This document shows positions 29,497 through 39,111 of a stretch of 64,000 nt of DNA, one piece after another; position 1 is the stretch's first letter; each line of letters begins with the position of its first letter. The stretch is taken from contig NZ_KZ679084.1 in assembly GCF_003024235.1 (NCBI RefSeq), forward strand, positions 124,001 to 188,000, in the 5' to 3' direction. The stretch comes from Arenimonas caeni. GTDB taxonomy: Bacteria; Pseudomonadota; Gammaproteobacteria; Xanthomonadales; Xanthomonadaceae. Position numbers and translations under genes: made by a program. The notes beneath the pieces were generated by a model. That model searched no databases. It had not been told where the DNA came from and saw nothing but the letters and a program-made list of their open reading frames with translations.

Positions 29497-29615
29497 GGGG
29501 AGGGCTGCTCGGGGTCGGCTCCCGACCATAGCCGGCCGCCGGTGGCCGGTCACGCGCTTCGTCACGGGCGGAAACACACCGTTCCGTGATAATGCACGCT
29601 CCTCCCGGAGGTTCC

Positions 29616-30689
29616 ATGACCCTGCTGCTTTTCCTGGCCGGCCTGGCCCTGCTGATCCTCGGCGCCGAACTGATGGTCCGCGGCGCCTCCCGGCTCTCCC
29701 TCTCGCTCGGCATCGCGCCCCTGGTGGTCGGCCTGACCGTGGTGTCCTTCGGCACCAGCGCACCGGAACTGGCGATCTCGGTGAAGTCGGCCCTCGGCGG
29801 CCAGGCCGACCTGGCCCTGGGCAACGTGGTGGGCAGCAACATCTTCAACGTGCTGTTCATCCTGGGCCTGTCGGCGCTGGTGGCGCCGCTGGTGGTCGAC
29901 CGCCAGCTGGTGCGCCAGGACGTACCGATCCTGATCGCGGCGAGCCTGCTGGTCGGCGGCATGGCCTTCGACCGCGACATCTCCCGCGGCGACGGCGCGG
30001 TGCTGGTGCTGCTGCTGGTGGCCTACACGGGCCTGCTCTACTGGTCGAGCCGGCGCGCCGCGCCGGCCGAGCTCGAGGATCCGCTCGTGGTGGGCGCGGA
30101 CTCACCCTGGCTGTCGCGGCTGTGGGTGCAGCTGCTGCTGATCGTCGCGGGCCTGGCGCTGCTGGTGCTGGGCTCGCGCTGGCTGGTGGCCGCCGCCATC
30201 GACATGGCGACCGCCCTGGGCGTGAGCCCGCTGGTCATCGGCCTGACCATCGTCTCGGCCGGCACCTCGCTGCCCGAGGTCGCCACCTCGGTGGTCGCGG
30301 CCGCGCGCGGCGAGCGCGAGATCGCCGTGGGCAACGTCATCGGCAGCTGCATCTTCAACCTGCTGGCGGTGCTGGGCATCAGCGCCCTGGTGGCGCCACA
30401 GGGCCTGGGCGTGCCGGGCGCGCTGCTGGCCTTCGACCTGCCGGTGATGTTCGCGGTGGCGGTGGCGTGCCTGCCGGTGCTGTTCACCGGCCACCGGATC
30501 GGGCGCGCGGAAGGCGCGCTGTTCCTGGCCTACTACGTCTTCTACGTCACCTACCTGGTGCTGTTCGCCCGGGACCATGCGGCCCTGGACGAATTCAGCC
30601 TGGTGATGTCGGTGGTGGTGATCCCGCTCACCGTCTTCACCCTGGTGGTGGTGGCCTGGCGCGAGCTGCGCCCGCGCCACCGGGCCTGA
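29616..30689 (+). CDS. Calcium/sodium antiporter (CaCA family, YrbG-like)
   Basis: A 357-residue cation exchanger with two alpha repeats. Repeat 1 has LTVVSFGTSAPELAISVKSAL and ALGNVVGSNIFNVLFILGL. Repeat 2 has LTIVSAGTSLPEVATSVVAA and AVGNVIGSCIFNLLAVLGI. The acidic Glu of each GTSxPE motif is the cation-binding residue. About ten membrane segments. GGAGG lies five bases before the ATG at 29616, which fixes that start over one 30 bases upstream. Exports Ca2+ or another divalent ion in exchange for Na+ by family; ion choice not shown. Confidence 0.92.
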   Translation: MTLLLFLAGLALLILGAELMVRGASRLSLSLGIAPLVVGLTVVSFGTSAPELAISVKSALGGQADLALGNVVGSNIFNVLFILGLSALVAPLVVDRQLVRQDVPILIAASLLVGGMAFDRDISRGDGAVLVLLLVAYTGLLYWSSRRAAPAELEDPLVVGADSPWLSRLWVQLLLIVAGLALLVLGSRWLVAAAIDMATALGVSPLVIGLTIVSAGTSLPEVATSVVAAARGEREIAVGNVIGSCIFNLLAVLGISALVAPQGLGVPGALLAFDLPVMFAVAVACLPVLFTGHRIGRAEGALFLAYYVFYVTYLVLFARDHAALDEFSLVMSVVVIPLTVFTLVVVAWRELRPRHRA

Positions 30690-30692
30690 GCC

Positions 30693-31115
30693 TCAGAACG
30701 GCTTGAAATAGACCAGCCAGAGCACCGGGATCGCCAGCAGCAGCGGGATCTCGTTGAACCAGCGCAGCGCCGTCGGCGAGGGCAGCGCGGCGCCGGCCAC
30801 CGCGCGCTTGATCCAGCGGCCGGTGAAGACGAAATGCAGCAGCAGCATCACCACCAGCATCAGCTTGGCGTGCACCCAGCCCTGGCCGACGCCCATGCGG
30901 AAGTGCAGCCACAGCGTCAGGCCCAGCAGCAGGGCGATGCCGAACATGACGTGGCCGAAGCGGTACAGGCGCCGTCCCATCAGGCCCAGGCGTTCGCGCA
31001 CGGCCGCGTCGGCGCCGGCTTCGGCGAGGTTGACCAGGATGCGCGGCAGGTAGAACACGCACGCCATCCAGGCGATCACGAACAGCAGGTGGAAGAGCTT
31101 GGTCCACAGGTACAT
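30693..31115 (-). CDS. HemJ/CopD-like membrane protein
   Basis: A 140-residue inner-membrane protein with four segments. The N-terminal YLWTKLFHLLFVIAWMACVFYLPRILVN and the WVHAKLMLVVMLLLHF motif, with its conserved His and Lys, match the HemJ (UPF0093) group, which oxidises protoporphyrinogen IX in many bacteria lacking HemG and HemY. Annotation pipelines often call it a CopD-family protein. It lies 22 bases upstream of the M48 gene on the same strand and ends 3 bases from the convergent antiporter stop. Confidence 0.78.
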   Translation of the reverse strand: MYLWTKLFHLLFVIAWMACVFYLPRILVNLAEAGADAAVRERLGLMGRRLYRFGHVMFGIALLLGLTLWLHFRMGVGQGWVHAKLMLVVMLLLHFVFTGRWIKRAVAGAALPSPTALRWFNEIPLLLAIPVLWLVYFKPF

Positions 31116-31137
31116 CGGTCGGTCGTCCTTGGCCGCG

Positions 31138-31932
31138 TCAGCGGCAGTTGGGCCGCCGGCCCGCGGTGCGGGCCTGGTCGCGGGTGGCCATCAGGCCGGG
31201 GGCCGAGGCGCGCAGCACCTTGATGCGCGCCTCCGGGTCGGGGTGGGTGGAGAGGAAGGCCGGCACCCGGTTGCCGCCGGTGGCGCGCACCATGTTCTCC
31301 CAGACGGTGGCCGCGGCCTGGGGGTCGAAGCCGGCCTGGGCCATGTAGCGCTGGCCCAGCAGGTCGGCCTCGGATTCGTGCCGGCGCGAGAACGGCAGCA
31401 GCACGCCGGCCTGGGCGCCCACGCCCAGCAGGCCCAGCAGTTGCTGGCGCTCGCCGCCGGTGGCGGAGTTGAGCACGTTCAGGGCCGTCTCGGCGGCAAA
31501 TTGCTGCGAGACGCGCTCGGCGGCGTGGCGCGAGACCACGTGGCCGAGCTCGTGGCCGACCACGGCGGCCAGCTGGTCCTGGTCGGTGGCGACCTTGAAC
31601 AGGCCGGTGTGCACGCCGACCTTGCCGCCCGGCAGGGCGAAGGCATTGGGGTTGTCGTCCTGCACCAGGACGACCTCCCAGGCCTTGCCGCGATGCTCCG
31701 GCGGCAGCACCGCCACCAGCGCATCGGTGATGCAGCGCAGCTGGCGCTGGCGGGCCGGGTCCTTGGCCAGCTTGCCGCCGGCCTTGATCTGGTCGAAGGC
31801 GCTGGCGCCCATGCGGTCCATGTCCGCGTCGGAGACCAGGATGAACTGGCTGCGGCCGGTGGGCGCGGTGGCGCAGGCGGCCAGCAGGGCCACCAGGGCC
31901 ATCGGGAGCAGCTTCGAGCACTGGGTTCGCAT
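31138..31932 (-). CDS. M48-family metalloprotease lipoprotein (LoiP/YcaL-like)
   Basis: A 264-residue predicted lipoprotein Zn-peptidase. The signal peptide ends MALVALLAAC (Cys21). The catalytic motif is VVGHELGHVVSRH (HExxH form HELGH), and the third ligand Glu is in RRHESEADLLGQRYM. Family members are periplasmic, attached to the outer membrane, and process or degrade misfolded envelope proteins. The ATG at 31932 is the only start that gives the signal peptide; an enormous open frame continuing upstream is the antisense shadow of deaD. Divergent from deaD. Confidence 0.93.
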   Translation of the reverse strand: MRTQCSKLLPMALVALLAACATAPTGRSQFILVSDADMDRMGASAFDQIKAGGKLAKDPARQRQLRCITDALVAVLPPEHRGKAWEVVLVQDDNPNAFALPGGKVGVHTGLFKVATDQDQLAAVVGHELGHVVSRHAAERVSQQFAAETALNVLNSATGGERQQLLGLLGVGAQAGVLLPFSRRHESEADLLGQRYMAQAGFDPQAAATVWENMVRATGGNRVPAFLSTHPDPEARIKVLRASAPGLMATRDQARTAGRRPNCR

Positions 31933-32028
31933 CGTCGTCCTCCGGCATCGGGTCGGGCGCCCATGATTCCGGCATTGGCCCGGGGCCGCAATACCAAGGC
32001 GGTTCAGGCGCTTGCGTCGCCCTTGCGC

Positions 32029-32034
32029 TACAAT
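32029..32034 (+). promoter_or_regulatory. Candidate -10 element for deaD
   Basis: TACAAT at 32029-32034, preceded by a GC dinucleotide, in the 168-base gap between the divergent M48 and deaD genes. No good -35 at 17 bases. It predicts a start near 32041 and a leader of about 60 bases. Confidence 0.35.
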
Positions 32035-32100
32035 GCGCGGGTCTCCTTCGTGTCCGTGGTGTGCCGGAATGCGAAGCTCCCCGACTCCACCAGGCTTCCC

Positions 32101-33969
<1,869 letters not shown>

Positions 33970-33983
33970 CCCCACGCGCTCCT

Positions 33984-34016
33984 GTAGGAGCGCCTTCAGG
34001 CGCGAAGCACTTTGCT
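33984..34016 (+). repeat. REP-like element, left end
   Basis: GTAGGAGCGCCTTCAGGCGC followed by GAAGCACTTTGCT. It carries the GTAG head typical of REPs mobilised by RAYT transposases, and a 6-bp hairpin GCGCCT/AGGCGC. A second palindrome, GCGCTCCT/AGGAGCGC (33976-33993), overlaps its start. It lies just after deaD. Confidence 0.7.
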
Positions 34017-34495
34017 CGCGCTGACCCTTCCGGCCGGGAAACCACCGGAGTGGCGCCGCCGCGTTGCGTGAGGGGGTATCGCCCGTCGTCTTGCTAAACG
34101 CCATCCTTGGCAGGCCGCTCCCGCGCATCCATGCGCTCTGCGGCATTTGGGCATCCTGCCCGGCACAAACGCCGGTCGCTACGGGCTCCTGCCCTCCGCT
34201 TCGAACCCCCTCACGCAACGCGCCGTCGCTCCGATTGCAGCGGGCGGCCTCCAGGGACACGGCTTGGTGGCGACTCGAAAGAGCCGTGACGCGAGTGACG
34301 GCTGGATGCCTTCCGCTCCTGCTCTCCTCTCGGCCACGACGACAGGTTCGAGGAGGTGCCGTGCGTTCGCCCCGGCCGACCATCGGCGACATGGACGTCG
34401 CCGATGAGACCCCATGGATGGGTTCACGGCGTGTCGGCCGGGGCGAATGCACGGCGCCTCCACTCGCGAAAGCCCCGAGCGGCCGAACCGGACAC

Positions 34496-34524
34496 AGCAA
34501 AAGCTTCGGGCCTGAAGGCCCTCC
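34496..34524 (-). repeat. REP-like element, right end (inverted)
   Basis: Read on the minus strand it is GGAGGGCCTTCAGGCCCGAA then GCTTTTGCT, about 26 of 29 bases identical to the left copy. The two hairpin differences are compensatory (C-G becomes G-C), so the stem is conserved. It lies 15 bases beyond the 3' end of the next minus-strand gene. Confidence 0.65.
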
Positions 34525-34539
34525 AACAGGGGGCGGGGA

Positions 34540-35199
34540 TCAGGGCATGGCGCCGAGGGTTTCGCGCAGCAGGGGCAAGTGCGGGCGCAGGAGGGCGGCG
34601 TTGTGGCGGGCGGCGGCCTGGGCGGTTTCGTCGTCGGGGTCGGGGCCGGTGAAGCCGGGCAGGCCCGGCAGGCCGGCCATGCCGGCGACGTCGCCGGCGC
34701 TGGGCATCGGCACCAGTTGCGACATCGCCGCGATCGACTGCCGGCGGATCCAGGCGTATTCCTCGCGCGACAGCCCCGTTTCGTTGACGCCGGCAGCCTG
34801 GGCCGCGCGCAGTTTCGTGACCGTGCCGGAGAGCTCGCCGTAGGCATTGCCCAGGTCGGCCAGCGAGGGCGCGGTGTCGCCCGAGGCGCGGTCGTTGGCG
34901 GCGTCGCCGGCCTGTTGCGCCAGCCGGGCCAGGTCCGGGCCCATGTCGGCGGCGATGCGCTTTTGCACGCGGATGAAGGCGTCCACCTGCGCCTGGCTCA
35001 TGCGGCCATCGGCGGGCGGGTCGTAGGGCGACTGGTTGGTGATGTCGTTGCCCAGGTCAACGGCGCTGATCCATTCCTTCGCGCCTTCGAGTCCCGCGTT
35101 CCACATCGGGCGAAGCACGAACCACCAGGCTGCCGCCAGGCCGACGATCGCCACCAGCACCACCACCAGGCATCCCGCCAGCACCTTCTTCACGGCCAT
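34540..35199 (-). CDS. Membrane-anchored hypothetical protein
   Basis: A 219-residue protein with one N-terminal membrane segment (about 5-28, VLAGCLVVVLVAIVGLAAAWWFVL) and a helical, Ala/Asp-rich periplasmic part. It includes MSQAQVDAFIRVQKRIAADM and the Gly/Pro-rich GLPGLPGFTGPDPDDE. The Cys in the hydrophobic stretch is followed by many more hydrophobic residues, so an anchor is more likely than a lipobox. I do not recognise the family. Start ATG 35199, 73 bases from the divergent flavoprotein gene. Its 3' end lies 15 bases from the right REP-like repeat. Confidence 0.75.
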   Translation of the reverse strand: MAVKKVLAGCLVVVLVAIVGLAAAWWFVLRPMWNAGLEGAKEWISAVDLGNDITNQSPYDPPADGRMSQAQVDAFIRVQKRIAADMGPDLARLAQQAGDAANDRASGDTAPSLADLGNAYGELSGTVTKLRAAQAAGVNETGLSREEYAWIRRQSIAAMSQLVPMPSAGDVAGMAGLPGLPGFTGPDPDDETAQAAARHNAALLRPHLPLLRETLGAMP

Positions 35200-35272
35200 C
35201 GCCCCGCCCTCGCTGTCATCCGATGGCCCCGAGGATAGTCGCGCCGGCGCGCCAGCGGCTACAGTCGCGCCC

Positions 35273-36451
35273 ATGGAAGACGATGTCCTGGTGATCGGCG
35301 GTGGTGCCGCCGGCCTGATGTGCGCGCTCACCGCCGGCCGGCGCGGCCGGCGCGTGCGCGTCATCGAGCACGCCAACCGCTGCGGCAAGAAGATCCTGAT
35401 GTCGGGCGGCGGCCGCTGCAATTTCACCAATACCGGCACCACGCCGGCGAATTTCCTGTCCGCCAACCCGCACTTCTGCAAGTCGGCGCTGGCGCGTTTC
35501 CGGCCCGAACACTTCATCGCCATGGTCGAGGCGCACGGCATCGGCTACCACGAGAAGGAGCTGGGACAGCTGTTTTGCGACGAATCGTCCAAGCAGATCG
35601 TGGCCATGCTGCTGGCCGAGTGCGCCGAGGCCGGGGTGCGCATCGACACCAACTGCGCAGTCGATGACGTGGCCGCGCTGCCCGGCGGTGGATTCCGGCT
35701 GCGCACCGCCCTGGGCGAGCGGCGCGCCCCATCGCTGGTGGTGGCGACCGGCGGGCTGTCGATCCCGAAGATGGGCGCCACCGGCTTCGGCTACGAGCTG
35801 GCGCGCGCCTTCGGACACGTCGTGCTGCCCACGCGCGCCGGCCTGGTGCCGCTGACGCTCAGCGGCAAGCACCTGGAGCACTATGCCGACCTGGCCGGCG
35901 TGTCCTTCCACGTGTCGGCACGCTGCGGCAAGGCGCGTTTCGACAACGCGATGCTGGTGACGCATCGCGGCCTGAGCGGGCCGGCCATCCTGCAGGTCTC
36001 CTCGTACTGGGAGCCGGGCAAGGAACTGCTGCTCGACCTGCTGCCCGAGCACGAGATCGCCGACTGGCTGCTCGAACGCCAGCGCGAGGAGCCCGCCGCC
36101 GAACTGCGCACGGTGCTCGGCGACGTCTTCCCCAAGCGCTTCGCGCAGCGGCTTTGCGAGGGCTGGTTCACCAGCAAGCCGATGCGCCAGTACACGCATG
36201 GCGAGCTGCCGGCCATCGCCCGCCAGCTGGCGAACTGGCCGATCGTCGCCAGCGGCACCGAGGGCTACCGCACCGCCGAAGTCACCCTGGGCGGCGTGGA
36301 CACCGACGGCCTGTCCTCGACGACGATGGAGTCGAAGCACCAGCCCGGCCTGTATTTCATCGGCGAGGTGGTGGACGTGACCGGCTGGCTGGGCGGCTAC
36401 AACTTCCAGTGGGCCTGGGCCAGCGGCCACGCGGCGGGCACGGCGGCGTGA
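35273..36451 (+). CDS. NAD(P)/FAD-dependent oxidoreductase, HI0933/BaiN family
   Basis: A 392-residue flavoprotein of the HI0933 (YhiN/BaiN-like) family. The dinucleotide motif VLVIGGGAAGLMCALTAGRRG is at the N-terminus. The family signature GKKILMSGGGRCNFTN follows, and the C-terminal FAD block GLYFIGEVVDVTGWLGGYNFQWAWASG closes the site. TAEVTLGGVDTDGLSSTTMESK is also typical. Cellular role of the housekeeping members is unknown. Start ATG 35273. A hairpin with four T residues lies just after the stop. Confidence 0.93.
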   Translation: MEDDVLVIGGGAAGLMCALTAGRRGRRVRVIEHANRCGKKILMSGGGRCNFTNTGTTPANFLSANPHFCKSALARFRPEHFIAMVEAHGIGYHEKELGQLFCDESSKQIVAMLLAECAEAGVRIDTNCAVDDVAALPGGGFRLRTALGERRAPSLVVATGGLSIPKMGATGFGYELARAFGHVVLPTRAGLVPLTLSGKHLEHYADLAGVSFHVSARCGKARFDNAMLVTHRGLSGPAILQVSSYWEPGKELLLDLLPEHEIADWLLERQREEPAAELRTVLGDVFPKRFAQRLCEGWFTSKPMRQYTHGELPAIARQLANWPIVASGTEGYRTAEVTLGGVDTDGLSSTTMESKHQPGLYFIGEVVDVTGWLGGYNFQWAWASGHAAGTAA

Positions 36452-36452
36452 T

Positions 36453-36472
36453 GGCGCCCCGCGGCGCCTTTT
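36453..36472 (+). terminator. Rho-independent terminator after the HI0933-family gene
   Basis: GGCGCC (36453-36458), loop CCGC, GGCGCC (36463-36468), then TTTT. It begins two bases past the stop codon and ends 43 bases before the next gene's ATG, separating the flavoprotein from the vWA operon. Confidence 0.6.
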
Positions 36473-36514
36473 CACGTTAACTTGTCACGACCCGTCGCCA
36501 CCAGGAGCCCGACC

Positions 36515-38584
36515 ATGCCCCGGAAGACCCGCGCCGCGCTGCCCGCGCTCGCCCTGCTCAGCCTTGCCACCGGCCTGGCCCAGGCCGGCGAAAACGCCAT
36601 CATCGTGCTCGACGCCTCGGGCTCGATGTGGGGCCAAATCAACGGCAAGCCCAAGCTCGAGATCGCCCGCGAGACGCTGGCCACCGTGCTGGCCGACGCG
36701 CCCGACGACCTGGCCCTGGGCCTGATGGCCTACGGCCACCGCGAGAAAGGCAACTGCAACGACATCGAGCTCGTGGTGCCGGTGCGCACCGGCAGCGCCG
36801 GCGACATCGCCGAGGCGGCCGCGACGATGAAGTTCCTGGGCATGACGCCGCTGTCGGAAGCGGTCTCGCGCGCCGCCGGCGAGCTGAAGTTCACCGAACA
36901 AAAAGCCACGGTGATCCTGATCACCGACGGCCTGGAAACCTGCAAGGCCGATCCCTGCGCCCTGGGCACCGAGCTCGAGCAATCGGGCGTGGACTTCACC
37001 GCCCACGTGGTGGGTTTCGGCCTGAGCGCGGAGGAAGGCAAGCAGGTGGCCTGCCTGGCCGAAAACACCGGTGGCCGCTACATCGCCGCCAACGACGCCG
37101 ACGGGCTGGCCGCGGCGCTGACCGAGACCGTGGTCGAGGCGCCGCCGCCGGCGCCGCTGCCCGAGGCCAGCCTCGATGCGCCGGCCACGGTGCCGATGTC
37201 GTCGCGGTTCCTGGTCGGCTGGGATGGCCCGGCGCACCAGTACGACGAGGTGCAGGTCTTCGACCCGCGCGACCGCGGTGGCCGCGGCAAGGTCATCGAC
37301 AACCAGCGCGTGCTGGGCGACCGGCGCGCCGACGACCGCCAGGTCGAGCTGGTCGCCCCGGCCAAACCGGGCCAATACCTGCTGCGCTACTACCACGGGG
37401 CGCAGTCGCGCGTCATCGCCACGCGCGAGATCACCGTCACCGAGGCCGATGTCGCGCTGACCGCGCCGGACGAGGTGGCCATCGCCTCGAACATCACGGT
37501 CGGCTGGACCGGCCCGGGCGAACGCTACGACGAGGTGCAGGTGTTCGACCCGGCCGCGCGCGGCGGCCGAGGCCACGTGGTTGACAACAAGCGGGTACTC
37601 GTCGACGGCGACGCCGGCGACAACAAGGTCGTGCTCGTCGCGCCGGCGACGCCGGGCGAGTACCAGCTGCGCTACTGGAACGGCGACAACAGTACCGTTC
37701 TTGCCACCCGTGCCCTGCGCGTGGTCGAGGCCGAAGTCGCGCTGACCGCGCCGGACGAGGTGGCCATCGCCTCGAACATCGTGGTCGGCTGGACCGGCCC
37801 GGGCGCGCGTTACGACGAAGTGCAGGTGTTCGACCCGGCGGCGCGCGGCGGCCGAGGCCACGTGGTGGACAACAAGCGCGTGCTCGACAACGGCGACCCC
37901 GGCAAGCGCGAGGTCGTGCTCGTCGCCCCGGCCAAACCCGGCGACTACCTGCTGCGCTACTGGAACGGCGACAACAACACCGAACTGGCGACGCGGCCGC
38001 TGAAGGTGGTCGCCGCCGAGGTCGCGCTCGAGGCGCCGGCCTTGGTGCCGGCCGCGTCCTACTTCACCGTCGGCTGGACCGGCCCCGGCGCGCGCTACGA
38101 CCACGTGCAGGTGCATGATCCGGACGACCGCGGCGGCCGCGGCAAGGTGATCGACAACCAGCGCGTGCAGTCCGACAAGGGCTTCGACCAGCGCCAGGTT
38201 ACGATGACCGCGCCGGCCCGCCCGGGCCGCTACGAGCTGCGCTACTGGAACGGCGACAACAATGCCGCCCTGCACGTGCAGCCGCTGGAGGTGACCGCGG
38301 TGCAGGTGTCCTTCGACGCCCCGGCGCGCGGCGCCGCCGGCCAGACCATCACCATCGGCTGGACCGGCCCCGGCGCACGCTACGACGAAGTGCAGGTGCA
38401 CGACCCGAACGACCGCGGCGGCCGCGGCAAGGTGCTCGCCAGCCGCCGCCTGCAGTCCGACGCGGGTTACGACCAGCGCAAGGCCAGCCTGAAGCTCCCC
38501 GACGCGCCGGGCACCTACGAACTGCGCTACTGGAACGGCGACAACAGCGCGGTGATGCACGTCCAACCCATCATCGTGGAGTGA
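36515..38584 (+). CDS. Exported von Willebrand A protein with five Ig-like repeats
   Basis: A 689-residue exported protein. Signal peptide about 1-24 (ending GLAQA). A vWA domain (about 26-205) has an intact MIDAS motif DASGS at 33-37, with the Thr in GMTPLS and the Asp in LITDG. Five tandem repeats of 92-96 residues follow (about 218-309, 310-405, 406-501, 502-595, 596-689). Each is built on VGWTGPGARYDEVQVFDP, RGGRG, DNxRVL, APAxPGxYxLRYWNGDN and a closing strand. The repeats are close enough to be recent duplications. AGGAG precedes the ATG at 36515. Likely periplasmic or surface metal-dependent adhesion; no named family recognised for the repeat. Confidence 0.8.
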   Translation: MPRKTRAALPALALLSLATGLAQAGENAIIVLDASGSMWGQINGKPKLEIARETLATVLADAPDDLALGLMAYGHREKGNCNDIELVVPVRTGSAGDIAEAAATMKFLGMTPLSEAVSRAAGELKFTEQKATVILITDGLETCKADPCALGTELEQSGVDFTAHVVGFGLSAEEGKQVACLAENTGGRYIAANDADGLAAALTETVVEAPPPAPLPEASLDAPATVPMSSRFLVGWDGPAHQYDEVQVFDPRDRGGRGKVIDNQRVLGDRRADDRQVELVAPAKPGQYLLRYYHGAQSRVIATREITVTEADVALTAPDEVAIASNITVGWTGPGERYDEVQVFDPAARGGRGHVVDNKRVLVDGDAGDNKVVLVAPATPGEYQLRYWNGDNSTVLATRALRVVEAEVALTAPDEVAIASNIVVGWTGPGARYDEVQVFDPAARGGRGHVVDNKRVLDNGDPGKREVVLVAPAKPGDYLLRYWNGDNNTELATRPLKVVAAEVALEAPALVPAASYFTVGWTGPGARYDHVQVHDPDDRGGRGKVIDNQRVQSDKGFDQRQVTMTAPARPGRYELRYWNGDNNAALHVQPLEVTAVQVSFDAPARGAAGQTITIGWTGPGARYDEVQVHDPNDRGGRGKVLASRRLQSDAGYDQRKASLKLPDAPGTYELRYWNGDNSAVMHVQPIIVE

Positions 38585-38589
38585 GGACC

Positions 38590-39111
38590 ATGCAAGGACA
38601 TCCTCGTTTCGCCGCCCGCCCCGCGCTTTCCCTGGTCACGGCGGGCCTGCTTTTCATGGTTCTGGCGGGCTGCAGCGACGAACCCGGGCCGAACGTCCCG
38701 GACTACGTGTCGCCGAAAGGCAAGGAGACGCTGGAAAGGGCCTGGGCCGAACTCAAGACCTGCGACGACGTCAAGGCGCTGTTGATCTTCAACGAGATCA
38801 TCAATCTCGCCGACCCGCTCGGCTATGCCGCCGGCATGGCGGGGCAGTCCGCGGGCCAGGGGAAACCCGACCTTCCGGTGGACAACGCCTTCGGGGGCGT
38901 GATGAAGATCAACGAGATCTGCTGCCAGAATGTCGACAAGATCATCAGTCTCCACGTGAGCTCCGACGTGTTCGACGGGTGGGCGACGGGGAAGACTTCC
39001 CGCGAAGAGAGCCATTTCTGGCGCAGGCTGTCGCTGGCCGTCAGTTGGGACGGCGGACGATGCAAGCTGCCCGAGCGACTCGATGACGGGATGTCGTGGC
39101 CGTCGGGCTGA
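38590..39111 (+). CDS. Lipoprotein of unknown function
   Basis: A 173-residue predicted lipoprotein. The signal peptide ends LLFMVLAGC (lipobox LAGC), leaving a mature protein of about 145 residues with four more Cys (TCDDVK, ICCQN, RCKLP), so disulfides are likely. It shows helical segments such as ETLERAWAELKTCDDVKALLIFNEIINL. The ATG at 38590 has GGAG 8 bases upstream; a GTG nine bases earlier would overlap the previous stop. It follows the vWA gene by 5 bases and overlaps the next gene by 16, so the three form one transcript. No family recognised. Confidence 0.7.
   Translation: MQGHPRFAARPALSLVTAGLLFMVLAGCSDEPGPNVPDYVSPKGKETLERAWAELKTCDDVKALLIFNEIINLADPLGYAAGMAGQSAGQGKPDLPVDNAFGGVMKINEICCQNVDKIISLHVSSDVFDGWATGKTSREESHFWRRLSLAVSWDGGRCKLPERLDDGMSWPSG

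Larger units (their letters stand above)
33970..34539. mobile_element. About 540-bp noncoding element with REP-like inverted ends
   Basis: A 570-base gap with no convincing gene. It begins with a REP-like sequence (33984-34016, GTAG head then hairpin) and ends with a near-identical inverted copy (34496-34524). Inside are a 17-bp perfect inverted repeat (34061-34077 with 34205-34221), a 28-base inverted repeat with two mismatches (34353-34380 with 34433-34460) and a 10-bp hairpin (34381-34390 with 34397-34406). The nested structure suggests a non-autonomous, REPIN- or MITE-like mobile element. Short open frames within it (e.g. 34107-34289) look like translations of repeat DNA. No target-site duplication is obvious. 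Confidence 0.6.

Noticed and set aside
34064-34843. Open frames of 60-260 residues across the repeat element
   Set aside because: They read through inverted repeats and the antisense of the neighbouring gene, with no ribosome-binding site or recognisable motif.
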